The translations under genes and the position numbers were made by a program. Positions 24,970 to 34,837 of a stretch of DNA of 64,000 nt are shown piece after piece; the stretch's first letter is position 1, and the number at the start of each line of letters is the position of its first letter. Below the pieces are notes generated by a model, which searched no databases, was not told the origin of the DNA, and saw only the letters and a program-made list of their open reading frames with translations. The DNA is from Eggerthellaceae bacterium UBA3686 (GTDB lineage: Bacteria > Actinomycetota > Coriobacteriia > Coriobacteriales > Eggerthellaceae), in the NCBI GenBank assembly GCA_002371495.1, contig DFIX01000005.1, positions 89,807-153,806 of the forward strand, given 5' to 3'.

Positions 24970-25521
24970 GTGCATAAGGATATAAAGGAAATCCTGTTCG
25001 CCGATACCGAAATCCAGGCGCGCGTTGCCGAGATCGGCGCTGCTCTGACCGACCAGTATTCCGAGGCCACCGCCAACGGCGAGGAAGTCGTCTTGCTCTC
25101 GGTGCTTCGCGGGGCGGCCATTTTCATGGCTGATCTTGCCCGCGCGACCGAGATACCCCTCGAGATGGACTACATGGCTCTCTCGTCGTACGGCAGCGGC
25201 ACCAAGAGCTCGGGAACGGTGAAGATCGTCAAGGATCTGACTTCCAGCATCGAGGGAAAGCATGTCGTGGTGGTCGAGGACATCCTCGATTCGGGTCTGA
25301 CCTTGCAGTTCCTCATCGATTACCTCAAGCAGCGCAATCCTGCGACAGTCGAGGTCATCACGCTTCTGCGCAAGCGCAACCGCGCGCAGGCGCATATCGA
25401 GTGCGCTCATATCGGCTTCGAATGCCCCGACGAGTTCATCGTCGGCTACGGACTCGACTACGCCGAGCGCTACCGCAACCTTCCCTACATCGGCATCCTC
25501 AAACCCGAGGTCTACGAGTAG
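24970..25521 (+). CDS. hpt: Hypoxanthine phosphoribosyltransferase
   Basis: This enzyme salvages hypoxanthine/guanine to IMP/GMP using PRPP. The 183-residue length is standard. Key features are SVLRGAAIFMADLAR, MDYMALSSYGSGTKSSG, the PRPP loop VVVEDILDSGLTL and the C-terminal FIVGYGLDYAERYRNLP segment. The start is GTG at 24970 with AGGAAG about 13 bases upstream, the only in-frame choice. It lies 36 bases before ftsH, a common bacterial pairing, so the two are probably co-transcribed. Confidence 0.95.
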   Translation: MHKDIKEILFADTEIQARVAEIGAALTDQYSEATANGEEVVLLSVLRGAAIFMADLARATEIPLEMDYMALSSYGSGTKSSGTVKIVKDLTSSIEGKHVVVVEDILDSGLTLQFLIDYLKQRNPATVEVITLLRKRNRAQAHIECAHIGFECPDEFIVGYGLDYAERYRNLPYIGILKPEVYE

Positions 25522-25557
25522 TCACGCAACGCAGCTCCATCGCAAGAAAGAAACCAC

Positions 25558-27948
<2,391 letters not shown>

Positions 27949-28020
27949 GCGCCAGCGCGAAACGAGGGGCGTCAAGGGTACCCTGGCTCTCCTTGGTCCG
28001 CCTTTTGGAAAGCGTCGCAG

Positions 28021-28120
28021 CGCGAACCGAAGGGGACATACACTTCTGGTTCGCGGAAAGACGCACGGAGAGTGCGGTTGCATTGCGCGAACCAGAAGTG
28101 TATGTCCCCTTCGGTTCGCG
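28021..28120. repeat. Perfect 35-bp inverted repeat upstream of folP-folK
   Basis: Left arm 28021-28055 begins CGCGAACCGAAGGGGACATA and is the exact reverse complement of right arm 28086-28120, with a 30-nt loop. It ends 23 bases before the folP-folK start codon. The arms carry GGGGACATACACTTCT; a half-copy with related GGGGTATGTCCC is at 14359. Confidence 0.9.
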
Positions 28121-28143
28121 TACCATATCGGAATGGAGCAAAC

Positions 28144-29451
28144 ATGACGTGGAAATGCGGAAGCTTCGAATTCGACGAGCGGATTCCTGTCATCATGGGT
28201 ATCCTGAACGTCACGCCCGATTCCTTCTCGGATGGGGGAACCCATGATGGCTTAGAGCCCGCGCTCGCCCATGCGAAGGCGATGCTCGACGAGGGGGCCC
28301 ACATCATCGACGTGGGCGGTGAATCGACGCGCCCGGGCAGCGACGAGGTCGCCCTTGACGAAGAGCTCGCGCGCACAGTCGAGGTCGTTCGGGCGCTGGC
28401 CGCCCAGGGCGTATGCGTGAGCATCGACACGCGCCATGTCGAAGTGGCCTGCGCATGCGTCGAGGCAGGTGCGAGCATCGTCAACGATGTTTCGGGATTT
28501 CGCGACCCGGCGATGGTCGAATTCGCGGCCGCGTGCGATGCCGGCCTGGTCGTCATGCACATGAAAGGCGAGCCCAAGACCATGCAGGTTGCCCCCGAAT
28601 ACGACGATGTGGTGGCAGAAGTGCGCGATTACCTGCGCGACCGCGCTGCAGAGCTTGTGGCGGCAGGCGTGGCGCCCGAGCGCATCTGCATCGACCCGGG
28701 TCCGGGTTTTGGCAAGACCCCTTCGCAGACGCTCGAGCTTGTTCGCAACTTCCACGAGTTCGCACGGCTGGGCTATCCGGTCATGTGCGCCGTTTCGCGC
28801 AAGAGCTTCATCGGTTGGGCTTACCATATCGACGAGCCTCTCGAGCGCGACGAGGCCTCGGCAGCCGAGGCGCTCATGGCTTGCGAGCTGGGCGCGACCG
28901 TTGTGCGCGTGCATAACGTCGCGGCAACCGCCAAGGCGCTCGAGCAGCTTAGACCGCTCGTCGTGTTGGGCTTGGGTTGCAATATCGCGCTCGTCGGCGA
29001 AGACGGCGAAGAGCGCGAGGGAAAGATCGCGCAGCTCAATCATGCCATTACGCAGCTGTGCTCTGTTCCCGATTCGCAGATCGTCGACATTTCGAGCTTC
29101 TATGTCAGCGAGCCCGCCTACTACGAGGACCAGGACGAGTTCGTCAACGCCATCGTGCTCATGCGCACGGGCGTGCCTCCGCGCGAGCTGCTCGATTACC
29201 TCCATACTATCGAAAATAGCCTTGGCCGCGTTCGCACGATTGAGAACGGCCCGCGCACCTGCGACATCGACATCGAGGACTATCAGATGTACGTTGTCGA
29301 CACCGACGTGCTGACGTTGCCGCATCCGCGCACCCTCGAACGCGATTTCGTCGTGAAGCCCCTTTCGGAGCTGCGTCCCAACTTCGTGTTCGCCGACGGC
29401 ACCGTGCTCACCGACCGGCACGTCCGCTACGGCAAGGCCGAGCGCATCTAA
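28144..29451 (+). CDS. folP-folK: Bifunctional dihydropteroate synthase / HPPK (FolP-FolK fusion)
   Basis: This protein carries out two sequential folate steps. Residues ~1-275 are dihydropteroate synthase: IMGILNVTPDSFSDGG, DVGGESTRPGS, INDVSGF, CIDPGPGFGKT, CAVSRKSFIG and the final AATAKALEQ. Residues ~285-435 are 6-hydroxymethyl-7,8-dihydropterin pyrophosphokinase: LGLGCNIAL, SSFYVSEPAYYEDQDEFVNAIV, and GPRTCDIDIEDYQM, DVLTLPHPRTLERDFVVKPL. The usual FolK order in the pathway is before FolP, but here FolP is N-terminal. No folB is visible. The ATG at 28144 has GGAG upstream; a longer frame through the inverted repeat has no site. Confidence 0.94.
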   Translation: MTWKCGSFEFDERIPVIMGILNVTPDSFSDGGTHDGLEPALAHAKAMLDEGAHIIDVGGESTRPGSDEVALDEELARTVEVVRALAAQGVCVSIDTRHVEVACACVEAGASIVNDVSGFRDPAMVEFAAACDAGLVVMHMKGEPKTMQVAPEYDDVVAEVRDYLRDRAAELVAAGVAPERICIDPGPGFGKTPSQTLELVRNFHEFARLGYPVMCAVSRKSFIGWAYHIDEPLERDEASAAEALMACELGATVVRVHNVAATAKALEQLRPLVVLGLGCNIALVGEDGEEREGKIAQLNHAITQLCSVPDSQIVDISSFYVSEPAYYEDQDEFVNAIVLMRTGVPPRELLDYLHTIENSLGRVRTIENGPRTCDIDIEDYQMYVVDTDVLTLPHPRTLERDFVVKPLSELRPNFVFADGTVLTDRHVRYGKAERI

Positions 29452-29673
29452 AGCGCGCAAAAGGGAAAGCCCCTTTTGCGCTATGGCGCCCTTGCACGTA
29501 CCTTTCCGCAAAATGACAGAGCCCCCCATTTATGCGTGCTCAAGATAGGCCCGTTCGCATGGCCTGGCGAGCTGCTCGACATTAAACGACGCCTTTTTGC
29601 GTGCGCAAGCGCATATGTGGTGCTATCGTTTGTTTATATTCGTTTGGCGGCACGAAATGGTAAGGGGCTCCTT

Positions 29674-30471
29674 ATGAAACCGTTTCACGTTGTGAATTTC
29701 TCAGAAATCGGTTCGACGAACGAACGCGTGAAAGCCGCGCTGGCTTCCGGCCATACCGAGGGCTATGTCGTGCGCGCGCAGGTGCAAACCGGCGGATACG
29801 GGCGGCAAGGACGCCTCTGGACGAGCCCCGAAGGCGGGCTGTACCAATCGATGCTCCTGCGCCCGAAATGCGATGTCGCGCAATTACCGACGCTCGGTTT
29901 TGTCATGGCGCTCTCGATTCGCGCGGCGCTTCTGCGCCTGGCCTCCCTTCCGCATGATGCCGTGCGCATCAAATGGCCCAACGATGTGCTCGTCGGCGAC
30001 GACAAGATTGCGGGCATCTCGATGGAAGTCTCATCAGGTGGCGTGTGCATGGGCATGGGCGTGAACGTATTCCATCCCGCCGAGACGAGCGATCTGCTTT
30101 TCGATGGCAGGTACCAGCCTGCATTTTTCTCCGACATGGCCGTCGGCTACACTGAGCAGGGCCAAATAGCCTTTGGAAACGGCTACACCTTCGACAAGAA
30201 GCAAGATGCTATCGCAGCTGTTGGCGATGCCATCATCTCGGCGTTCGCGCAGTGCTACCCGGTATGGCTCTCGAACGGATTCGCCCCGTTCAAGCGCGAA
30301 TTCGTGTCGTGCAGTTATCTTATGGGCAAGAAGGTCAGCATGCAGCTGCTCAACGGCGACGTTATCGTTGAGGGTTTGGCGTGCGGAGTCGACGACAACG
30401 GCTGCCTGCTCGTCGATGATGGAACAACGGTGCATGCAGTCAACAGCGGCGAGGCACACGTCATCTTCTAG
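29674..30471 (+). CDS. birA: Biotin--[acetyl-CoA-carboxylase] ligase (class I, no DNA-binding domain)
   Basis: This enzyme attaches biotin to carboxylase carrier domains through biotinyl-AMP. The 265-residue protein has the catalytic domain SEIGSTNERVKAAL, the adenylate loop TGGYGRQGRLW (usual GRGRxGR form altered to GYGRQGR), KWPNDVLVGDDKIAGI and a C-terminal SH3-like domain MGKKVSMQLLNGDVIVEGLA. It lacks the N-terminal helix-turn-helix of repressor-type BirA, so it is a pure ligase. The ATG at 29674 has AAGGGG upstream; a frame from 29476 is longer but unsupported. The biotin transporter bioY lies 1.7 kb downstream. Confidence 0.92.
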   Translation: MKPFHVVNFSEIGSTNERVKAALASGHTEGYVVRAQVQTGGYGRQGRLWTSPEGGLYQSMLLRPKCDVAQLPTLGFVMALSIRAALLRLASLPHDAVRIKWPNDVLVGDDKIAGISMEVSSGGVCMGMGVNVFHPAETSDLLFDGRYQPAFFSDMAVGYTEQGQIAFGNGYTFDKKQDAIAAVGDAIISAFAQCYPVWLSNGFAPFKREFVSCSYLMGKKVSMQLLNGDVIVEGLACGVDDNGCLLVDDGTTVHAVNSGEAHVIF

Positions 30472-30500
30472 GTGCTGGCTTTTCATAACGCGAGCAGTCT

Positions 30501-30535
30501 GAATGAGTCGGGAAAACAGTTCTTCCGACTCATTC
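30501..30535 (+). terminator. Hairpin after birA
   Basis: GAATGAGTCGGGAA pairs with TTCCGACTCATTC (one bulged G) around an AACAGTTC-type loop. It has no strong T-run. The loop and outer AATGAG are the same as in the hairpin at 58306-58338 although the inner arms differ. Confidence 0.6.
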
Positions 30536-30611
30536 CAAAACCGAGCCGTTGGCCTGAGGTGACGGTTCGGCAAACTGGGTTACAGGAACGTTCTGCGTTC
30601 CAATTTGCGGC

Positions 30612-31517
30612 TTAATCCTTCTGCAGGGTTTTGCGGCATTCCTCGAGGACTGAATGACAGGCGCTGTACGTTTCCTCATCAAGTCCGTTACGGTAGAAGG
30701 CGCTGACCGAAAACGTCGAGTCGATGTCGAGAATAGGTATGCTGACCAGGTCGTTTCCGAATACGGTGCTGTTGGCGCTCGACGAGAAGACGATGTAGTC
30801 CTCGGTCTGGATCTTCAGGTAGATTGTGTCGATGTCGAAGAACGGCTCGATGCCGGTGTTGCTTTGCGCCTTGAGCTCGTCGATGCCGTCGGCGACGTCG
30901 ACGTGGCTGGAATGCACGAAGCTATCGGGCAGCAGCAGCTTGTCGGGTGGCAGTTGCGCGATGTGGACTCCCTGCTTCAGCGTTGCCAGCGGGTGGTCCT
31001 TGCTCATAATCGCGTAGAAGCGATCGGTGTAGATGGCGGTCGAACGGTAATGGCGCGAGATGGCCGGGTTGACGTCCACCGCCAGTGCCACGTCGACCGT
31101 GCCGTCGTCGATGGCGTTGCGTAGCTCGTTGAACTCCATGCAGACCAGCGAGAGCTTGATATCGGGGTGCTCCTGCTTCATTAAGCGCACGAACTGCACT
31201 ATGAAGGGGCGTGCCGCATTGCGCAGGTAGCCGATGCGGACGATACGCGCATTGGCAGTCTGGGCGACGCGCACGTGCTCAAGGGCGGTCTCGTAATCGC
31301 GCAGCACCAGCAGCGCATCGCGATAGAAGGTCTCGCCAATTTCGGTGAGGCGGACCGAATGGTTCGATCGATCGACCAGCTTGGCCCCAAGCGCGTCTTC
31401 CATCGCGGCAATGTGGCGGCTGATGACCGAACGGCTCACGTAAAAGTAATCGGCCGTCTGCTTGAAGCTCAGCGTGTCGGCAAGGTGAACGAATTCTCTT
31501 AGGTGGGATATCTCCAT
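30612..31517 (-). CDS. LysR-type transcriptional regulator
   Basis: This 301-residue protein is of typical LTTR length. The helix-turn-helix region is LSFKQTADYFYVSRSVISRHIAAME at residues 16-40, followed by the linker helix and a substrate-binding-like effector domain (RIGYLRNAARPFIVQF, VDVALAVDVNP). Its minus-strand start at 31517 faces a 320-base gap that holds a tandem GTTGC/GCAAC palindrome, and beyond it the 52-residue gene on the plus strand. LTTRs commonly regulate the divergent neighbour, so the small gene is the best target candidate. The effector is unknown. Confidence 0.9.
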   Translation of the reverse strand: MEISHLREFVHLADTLSFKQTADYFYVSRSVISRHIAAMEDALGAKLVDRSNHSVRLTEIGETFYRDALLVLRDYETALEHVRVAQTANARIVRIGYLRNAARPFIVQFVRLMKQEHPDIKLSLVCMEFNELRNAIDDGTVDVALAVDVNPAISRHYRSTAIYTDRFYAIMSKDHPLATLKQGVHIAQLPPDKLLLPDSFVHSSHVDVADGIDELKAQSNTGIEPFFDIDTIYLKIQTEDYIVFSSSANSTVFGNDLVSIPILDIDSTFSVSAFYRNGLDEETYSACHSVLEECRKTLQKD

Positions 31518-31837
31518 GAGCGGCCCGAAACCCTCTCGTGCTATTCATAGATGCACCGCTTCGGGGCGGCACAATGCTGCGCCCTTATTCGGTAATTAGA
31601 ATAGTAGTATATGGCCACTTGTTGGAGGTTGCAATGTTCGCAACGTTGCGCAGATGCTGCAACACGAATCAAAATGCGCCGTTGAGCAGCTAAATCGAGT
31701 ATTTAACTCATTAAATATGAATCACACGGTCTTCATGGAGCTTCCCGTTTGTAAAAACGACAGTTCATTTTTCAGGATTTCGGTTACTGTATGTTTCGTC
31801 GTATCCAACAAACCGTCTACGAAAGAAGGGGATTCCA
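31518..31837. other. Divergent promoter region between LysR gene and the 52-residue gene
   Basis: This 320-base gap, AT-richer than its surroundings, includes the tandem palindrome at 31628-31663 and an AT-rich inverted repeat TATTTA N6 TAAATA near 31699-31716, either of which may belong to the regulatory region. There is no further gene with a plausible ribosome site. Confidence 0.55.
31628..31663. promoter_or_regulatory. Candidate LysR operator: tandem palindrome
   Basis: GTTGC N7 GCAAC (31628-31644) is followed directly by GTTGC N9 GCAAC (31645-31663). The first contains a TTGC-N7-GCAA arrangement compatible with the T-N11-A LTTR box. It sits 111 bases upstream of the LysR start and 175 bases upstream of the divergent small gene. 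Confidence 0.6.
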
Positions 31838-31996
31838 ATGGAGAAGAACGTTCGCGATTACGCCAACATGGACCTGAAGGCTTGCATCGAGGCCATCATC
31901 GAAGATGCCAAGAAGGCTGGTTCCATCACCTATCCGCTGCGCACTGAAGGTTATCATCAGTGCAGCAACCTGCTCTACACCGATCGCCTGAAGTAA
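31838..31996 (+). CDS. Unrecognised 52-residue protein
   Basis: The ATG at 31838 follows AGAAGGGG at good spacing; the reading frame ends at TAA 31994-31996 and a strong intrinsic terminator follows 23 bases later, so this is a self-contained transcription unit. The product begins MEKNVRDYANMDLKACIEAI and ends with YHQCSNLLYTDRLK. It is soluble, has two cysteines (residues 16 and 42), a predicted amphipathic helix at ~9-28, and no signal peptide. I do not recognise the family. The LysR gene on the other side of a palindromic operator may control it. Codon use is like that of well-expressed genes in the window (AAC, ATC, CTG, AAG). Confidence 0.75.
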   Translation: MEKNVRDYANMDLKACIEAIIEDAKKAGSITYPLRTEGYHQCSNLLYTDRLK

Positions 31997-32018
31997 ATCA
32001 GGTTCCAGAGCGAACAAT

Positions 32019-32052
32019 AAAGCGCGCCCGCTTTGGGCGCGCTTTTTCTTTT
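32019..32052 (+). terminator. Rho-independent terminator of the 52-residue gene
   Basis: AAGCGCGCCC (32020-32029), loop GCTTT, GGGCGCGCTT (32035-32044), then TTTCTTTT. It is one of the best intrinsic terminators in the window. Confidence 0.92.
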
Positions 32053-32147
32053 CCGAAACCCATAGACTCCGGTGTACGGGCCCGAAAAGAGGTCTGTCGC
32101 CGGGCTTCGGTTTCTAGTACACTGGTTTGGCAGTTTTGAACGAATGC

Positions 32148-32172
32148 AGAAGCCCGATTCGGTCGGGCTTCT
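32148..32172 (+). other. Hairpin in the bioY leader
   Basis: AGAAGCCCGA (32148-32157), TTCGG, TCGGGCTTCT (32163-32172), followed by CGTTT. It lies 29 bases upstream of the bioY start, so it may affect transcription or translation of bioY. Similar AAGCCCG sequence occurs at 32100. Confidence 0.5.
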
Positions 32173-32200
32173 CGTTTCAGGGTAGAAGGGGCGCATTCAG

Positions 32201-32782
32201 ATGCACGACGCAAAAGCAACAAAGGTCAAACCGCTCGCACAGACTTCGTCGCGTACGCGCTCGATTGCTTTCGTGGCGCTCAGCATCGCCATCATGGCGG
32301 TTTCGGCTTGGATTACCGTGCCCATCGGCCCTGTTCCCTTTACGCTGCAGATGTTCGCCGTCACGTTCGCCATTTTAGTGCTTACGCCCAAACAGGCGAT
32401 TTCGGCGATTGCCGGCTATCTGGTGCTCGGCACAATCGGCGTGCCCGTATTCTCTGGCATGCGCGGGGGCATCGGCGTACTCATGGGCCCGACGGGCGGT
32501 TTCCTGTGGGGTTATCTCATCGGCGTTTCGCTCGCCGTAGGAGTGCTGGCGCTCATCCGCAGCCGCGGCATCGACAATTTTGCCGTCGGCGTTCTGGCGG
32601 GCGTCATCTTCACTCTCGTCGCCTATGCCTGCGGTTGGTTCCAGTACATGTTCGTGGCCAATGTCGGTCCGGTAGAATCGCTCATGGTGACGGTCGCGCC
32701 CTTTATCGTCGTGGACCTCATCAAAATCGTTGCCGCCACCGCCGTCGCCCGCATGGTCATCCGCGCCGTCCCTTCGCGCTAG
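32201..32782 (+). CDS. bioY: Biotin transporter BioY (ECF S-component)
   Basis: This 193-residue integral membrane protein has about six helices. Family features are VPIGPVPFTLQMFAVTFAILVLTP, the conserved LVLGTIGVPVFSGMRGGIGVLMGPTGGFLWGYL block and the C-terminal FIVVDLIKIVAATAVARM helix. BioY binds biotin and usually works with the shared EcfA-EcfT energising module, which is not encoded nearby. Together with birA (29674) it suggests the cell relies on biotin uptake. The start is the ATG at 32201. Confidence 0.93.
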   Translation: MHDAKATKVKPLAQTSSRTRSIAFVALSIAIMAVSAWITVPIGPVPFTLQMFAVTFAILVLTPKQAISAIAGYLVLGTIGVPVFSGMRGGIGVLMGPTGGFLWGYLIGVSLAVGVLALIRSRGIDNFAVGVLAGVIFTLVAYACGWFQYMFVANVGPVESLMVTVAPFIVVDLIKIVAATAVARMVIRAVPSR

Positions 32783-32802
32783 ATGCGCAAAACGACAATT
32801 TG

Positions 32803-32844
32803 GGGAGTCTCCCTTGTCTGACAAGGGAGACTCCCTTTCTTTTA
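32803..32844 (+). terminator. Strong palindromic terminator of bioY
   Basis: GGGAGTCTCCCTTGTC (32803-32818), one base, then its exact reverse complement (32820-32835), followed by TTTCTTTT. The left side carries the AATTTGGGGAGTCTCCC motif shared with the palindrome at 11151. Confidence 0.9.
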
Positions 32845-32847
32845 CAA

Positions 32848-32902
32848 TCCCACCGCGTTTCCGCAGCCGGAGCGCGCCCCCACCAGCGGAAACACGGTGG
32901 GA
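32848..32902. repeat. Core-less remnant of the main repeat family
   Basis: TCCCACCG-C-GTTTCCGC (32848-32864) pairs with GCGGAAAC-A-CGGTGGGA (32886-32902). Between them is only CAGCCGGAGCGCGCCCC and a few bases, i.e. one half-arm without the core. It looks like an internal deletion product of a full element. Confidence 0.75.
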
Positions 32903-32934
32903 CGGAAAAGAGAGAGGCTACCCGTTTGCGCTTG

Positions 32935-33930
32935 TCACGAGATCGAGGGGATGGCGATGATGAAGCAGGCTCCGCCCTGGGGGAGGTTGACGGCTTCGAC
33001 TGTTCCGTCGTGCGCCTCGACGATTGACTTCACGATGGCCAAGCCGAGCCCCGTGCCGCCAGTGTTTCGGGCGCGGGAGGTGTCGGCGCGGTAGAAGCGG
33101 CCGAACAGCAAGTTGGGGTCGATGTCGCCGAAACCTGTGCCGTCGTCTTTCACCTGAACGACCGAGTTGCCGTGCAGGCCGCACAGGTCGATGACGATGT
33201 GGCCGCCGGGATCGATGAAGCGGCTGGCGTTCTCGACGAGATTGGTCAGCGCCTCCTTCAGACGGTCGGCATTGCCGAGCACGTCGGGCGCTTCACCCAC
33301 GATTTGCACGTTGGCCTCGCGTTCCATCAGTATGGGATGCAAAGCATCGATTACGTCGGTGGCGATCTGGCGCAGGTCGACGCGTTTCATCTCGTTGGCG
33401 GGGTTAGCGTCGTTCTCGATGCGCTGTAGCGTCAGCAAGTCGTTAACCAGGCGCGAAAGACGCTCGCTTTCCGAAACGATGATCTGCGTGAACTTCTGGC
33501 GCAGCGTTGGGGGAAGGTCGGGGTCCTGCAGCATCTCGGCGTTACCGCGGATGGCCGTCAGCGGGGTGCGCAGCTCGTGGGCGACATCGCTGACGAACTC
33601 GTTTTGGCGGCGGCTCTCGCGGATGAGGTCGGTGCTCTGCGATTCGAGCTTCTTGACCAGCGCGTTCATCGATTCCGAAAGCTCGTCGGTTTCGTACAGC
33701 CTGCCATCGGCTTCGAAGCGCACGGGCACGCCAGCGCGGTAGGCCTTGACCTTGTTGACGAGCAGTCGCAACGGTTCGGCGATGAAATGCCCGATGATGA
33801 AGCTCAGCACAAACGTTATGAACGCAGCGGGTATGAGCAGCAGCATCGCCTGCCAGGGTATGTCGAAGGCCAGCGCGCACACGAGGAGCAAAAGCGCGCT
33901 GGCCAGCAGGGCCAGCAGCGTTGCCAGCAA
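32935..33930 (-). CDS. Sensor histidine kinase with minimal sensing loop
   Basis: This 331-residue membrane kinase partners the response regulator upstream. Two hydrophobic helices (about 1-20 and 27-48) are separated by only ~6 residues, so there is no extracytoplasmic sensor domain. A HAMP-like segment (LRLLVNKVKAYRAG, LYETDELSESMNALVKKL) leads to HisKA with DVAHELRTPLTAIRGNAEML and HATPase motifs ENASRF, GTGFG, GGTGLGLAIVK. The start is uncertain: TTG at 33930 has no ribosome site, and an ATA codon seven codons upstream would give IKRLETYFA before the first helix. It is translated after the regulator with a 23-base gap or less. Such kinases usually sense membrane stress or a partner protein. 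Confidence 0.88.
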   Translation of the reverse strand: MLATLLALLASALLLLVCALAFDIPWQAMLLLIPAAFITFVLSFIIGHFIAEPLRLLVNKVKAYRAGVPVRFEADGRLYETDELSESMNALVKKLESQSTDLIRESRRQNEFVSDVAHELRTPLTAIRGNAEMLQDPDLPPTLRQKFTQIIVSESERLSRLVNDLLTLQRIENDANPANEMKRVDLRQIATDVIDALHPILMEREANVQIVGEAPDVLGNADRLKEALTNLVENASRFIDPGGHIVIDLCGLHGNSVVQVKDDGTGFGDIDPNLLFGRFYRADTSRARNTGGTGLGLAIVKSIVEAHDGTVEAVNLPQGGACFIIAIPSIS

Positions 33931-33953
33931 TGCGAAATATGTTTCGAGACGCT

Positions 33954-34649
33954 TTATTGGCGGAACCTGTAACCGTATCCGCGCACGGTTTCGACCAGGC
34001 TGGGATCATAGCCTGCTTGCTCGATCTTGTCGCGCAGACGTTTGATGTGCGTGTCGACCGTCTTGGTCTCGGTGAGGTACTCCCAGCCCCAAGCCTCGCG
34101 CAGCAAATCCTCGCGCGAAACCACGCGTCCTGCGTTTCTCATGAGGCTGGCGAGCAGCTCGAATTCGCGCGGGGTCAGATCGAGGGGGCCCTGGTCGCCC
34201 TTGGCGGTGTGGGCGTCTTCGTCGAGCGTGATGCCGCCGGCGGTAATGGCGTTGCTGAGCACCTGGAAATCGCCGCCTGACCCGCGGCGCAGGAGCGCAT
34301 GCACGCGCGCGACCAGCTCGCGCACGCCGAAGGGCTTCGCAAGGTAATCGTCAGCGCCCAATTCGAGGCCGACGACCTTGTCGAGCTCGGTATCGCGCGC
34401 AGAAAGGAACAGCACCGGTGCCGATGTGATCGAGCGCAACCTGCGGCAGAGCTCGTAGCCGTCCATACCTGGCAACATAATGTCAAGAATGAACAGGTCG
34501 TAAGTGTTTTGGCGCGCTGCTGCGAGGGCAGCCTCGCCGTTGTCGAAGACGTCGACCGCGTAGCCTTCCTTCGTCAGCGCATAACCTACGAATTCCGTGA
34601 TGGAGCTTTCGTCGTCTACGAGAAGGATCTTCTTGCTTGCATCGCCCAT
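33954..34649 (-). CDS. OmpR-family response regulator
   Basis: This 231-residue regulator has a receiver domain (KILLVDDESS, phospho-Asp in LFILDIMLPGMDGYE, LAKPFGVRELVAR) followed by a winged-helix DNA-binding domain (LTPREFELLASLMRNAGRVVSRE, VDTHIKRLRDKIE, VRGYGYRFRQ). The ATG at 34649 is preferred because GGAGG lies 5 bases upstream; a longer frame from 34715 lacks a site. It is first in the operon with the histidine kinase at 32935. Targets are unknown. Confidence 0.94.
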   Translation of the reverse strand: MGDASKKILLVDDESSITEFVGYALTKEGYAVDVFDNGEAALAAARQNTYDLFILDIMLPGMDGYELCRRLRSITSAPVLFLSARDTELDKVVGLELGADDYLAKPFGVRELVARVHALLRRGSGGDFQVLSNAITAGGITLDEDAHTAKGDQGPLDLTPREFELLASLMRNAGRVVSREDLLREAWGWEYLTETKTVDTHIKRLRDKIEQAGYDPSLVETVRGYGYRFRQ

Positions 34650-34767
34650 GGAGCCTCCTTTGCCGCTTTCCCTCGCCCGGGTGCGGGCTGGTCGGAAAGC
34701 GCCTGCTTGGTGCATCTGCTAGATACGCTGTTTTGCGCCTACCCGATGCGCGCAGTTGTTGTCTGAT

Positions 34768-34776
34768 TGATATAAT
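34768..34776 (+). promoter_or_regulatory. Extended -10 promoter for coaX
   Basis: TGATATAAT is a perfect extended -10 (TGnTATAAT), located 62 bases upstream of the coaX start. No good -35 is seen, which is usual for extended -10 promoters. Confidence 0.6.
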
Positions 34777-34837
34777 ACCAAACTAGCTGAAATCGACCTT
34801 AAACAACACGAGCGGTACACGATAGGAAACGCAAGCG

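Noticed and set aside
29476..29673. N-terminal extension of birA that could have been a DNA-binding domain
   Set aside because: The extension shows no helix-turn-helix, and a good ribosome site sits before the ATG at 29674.
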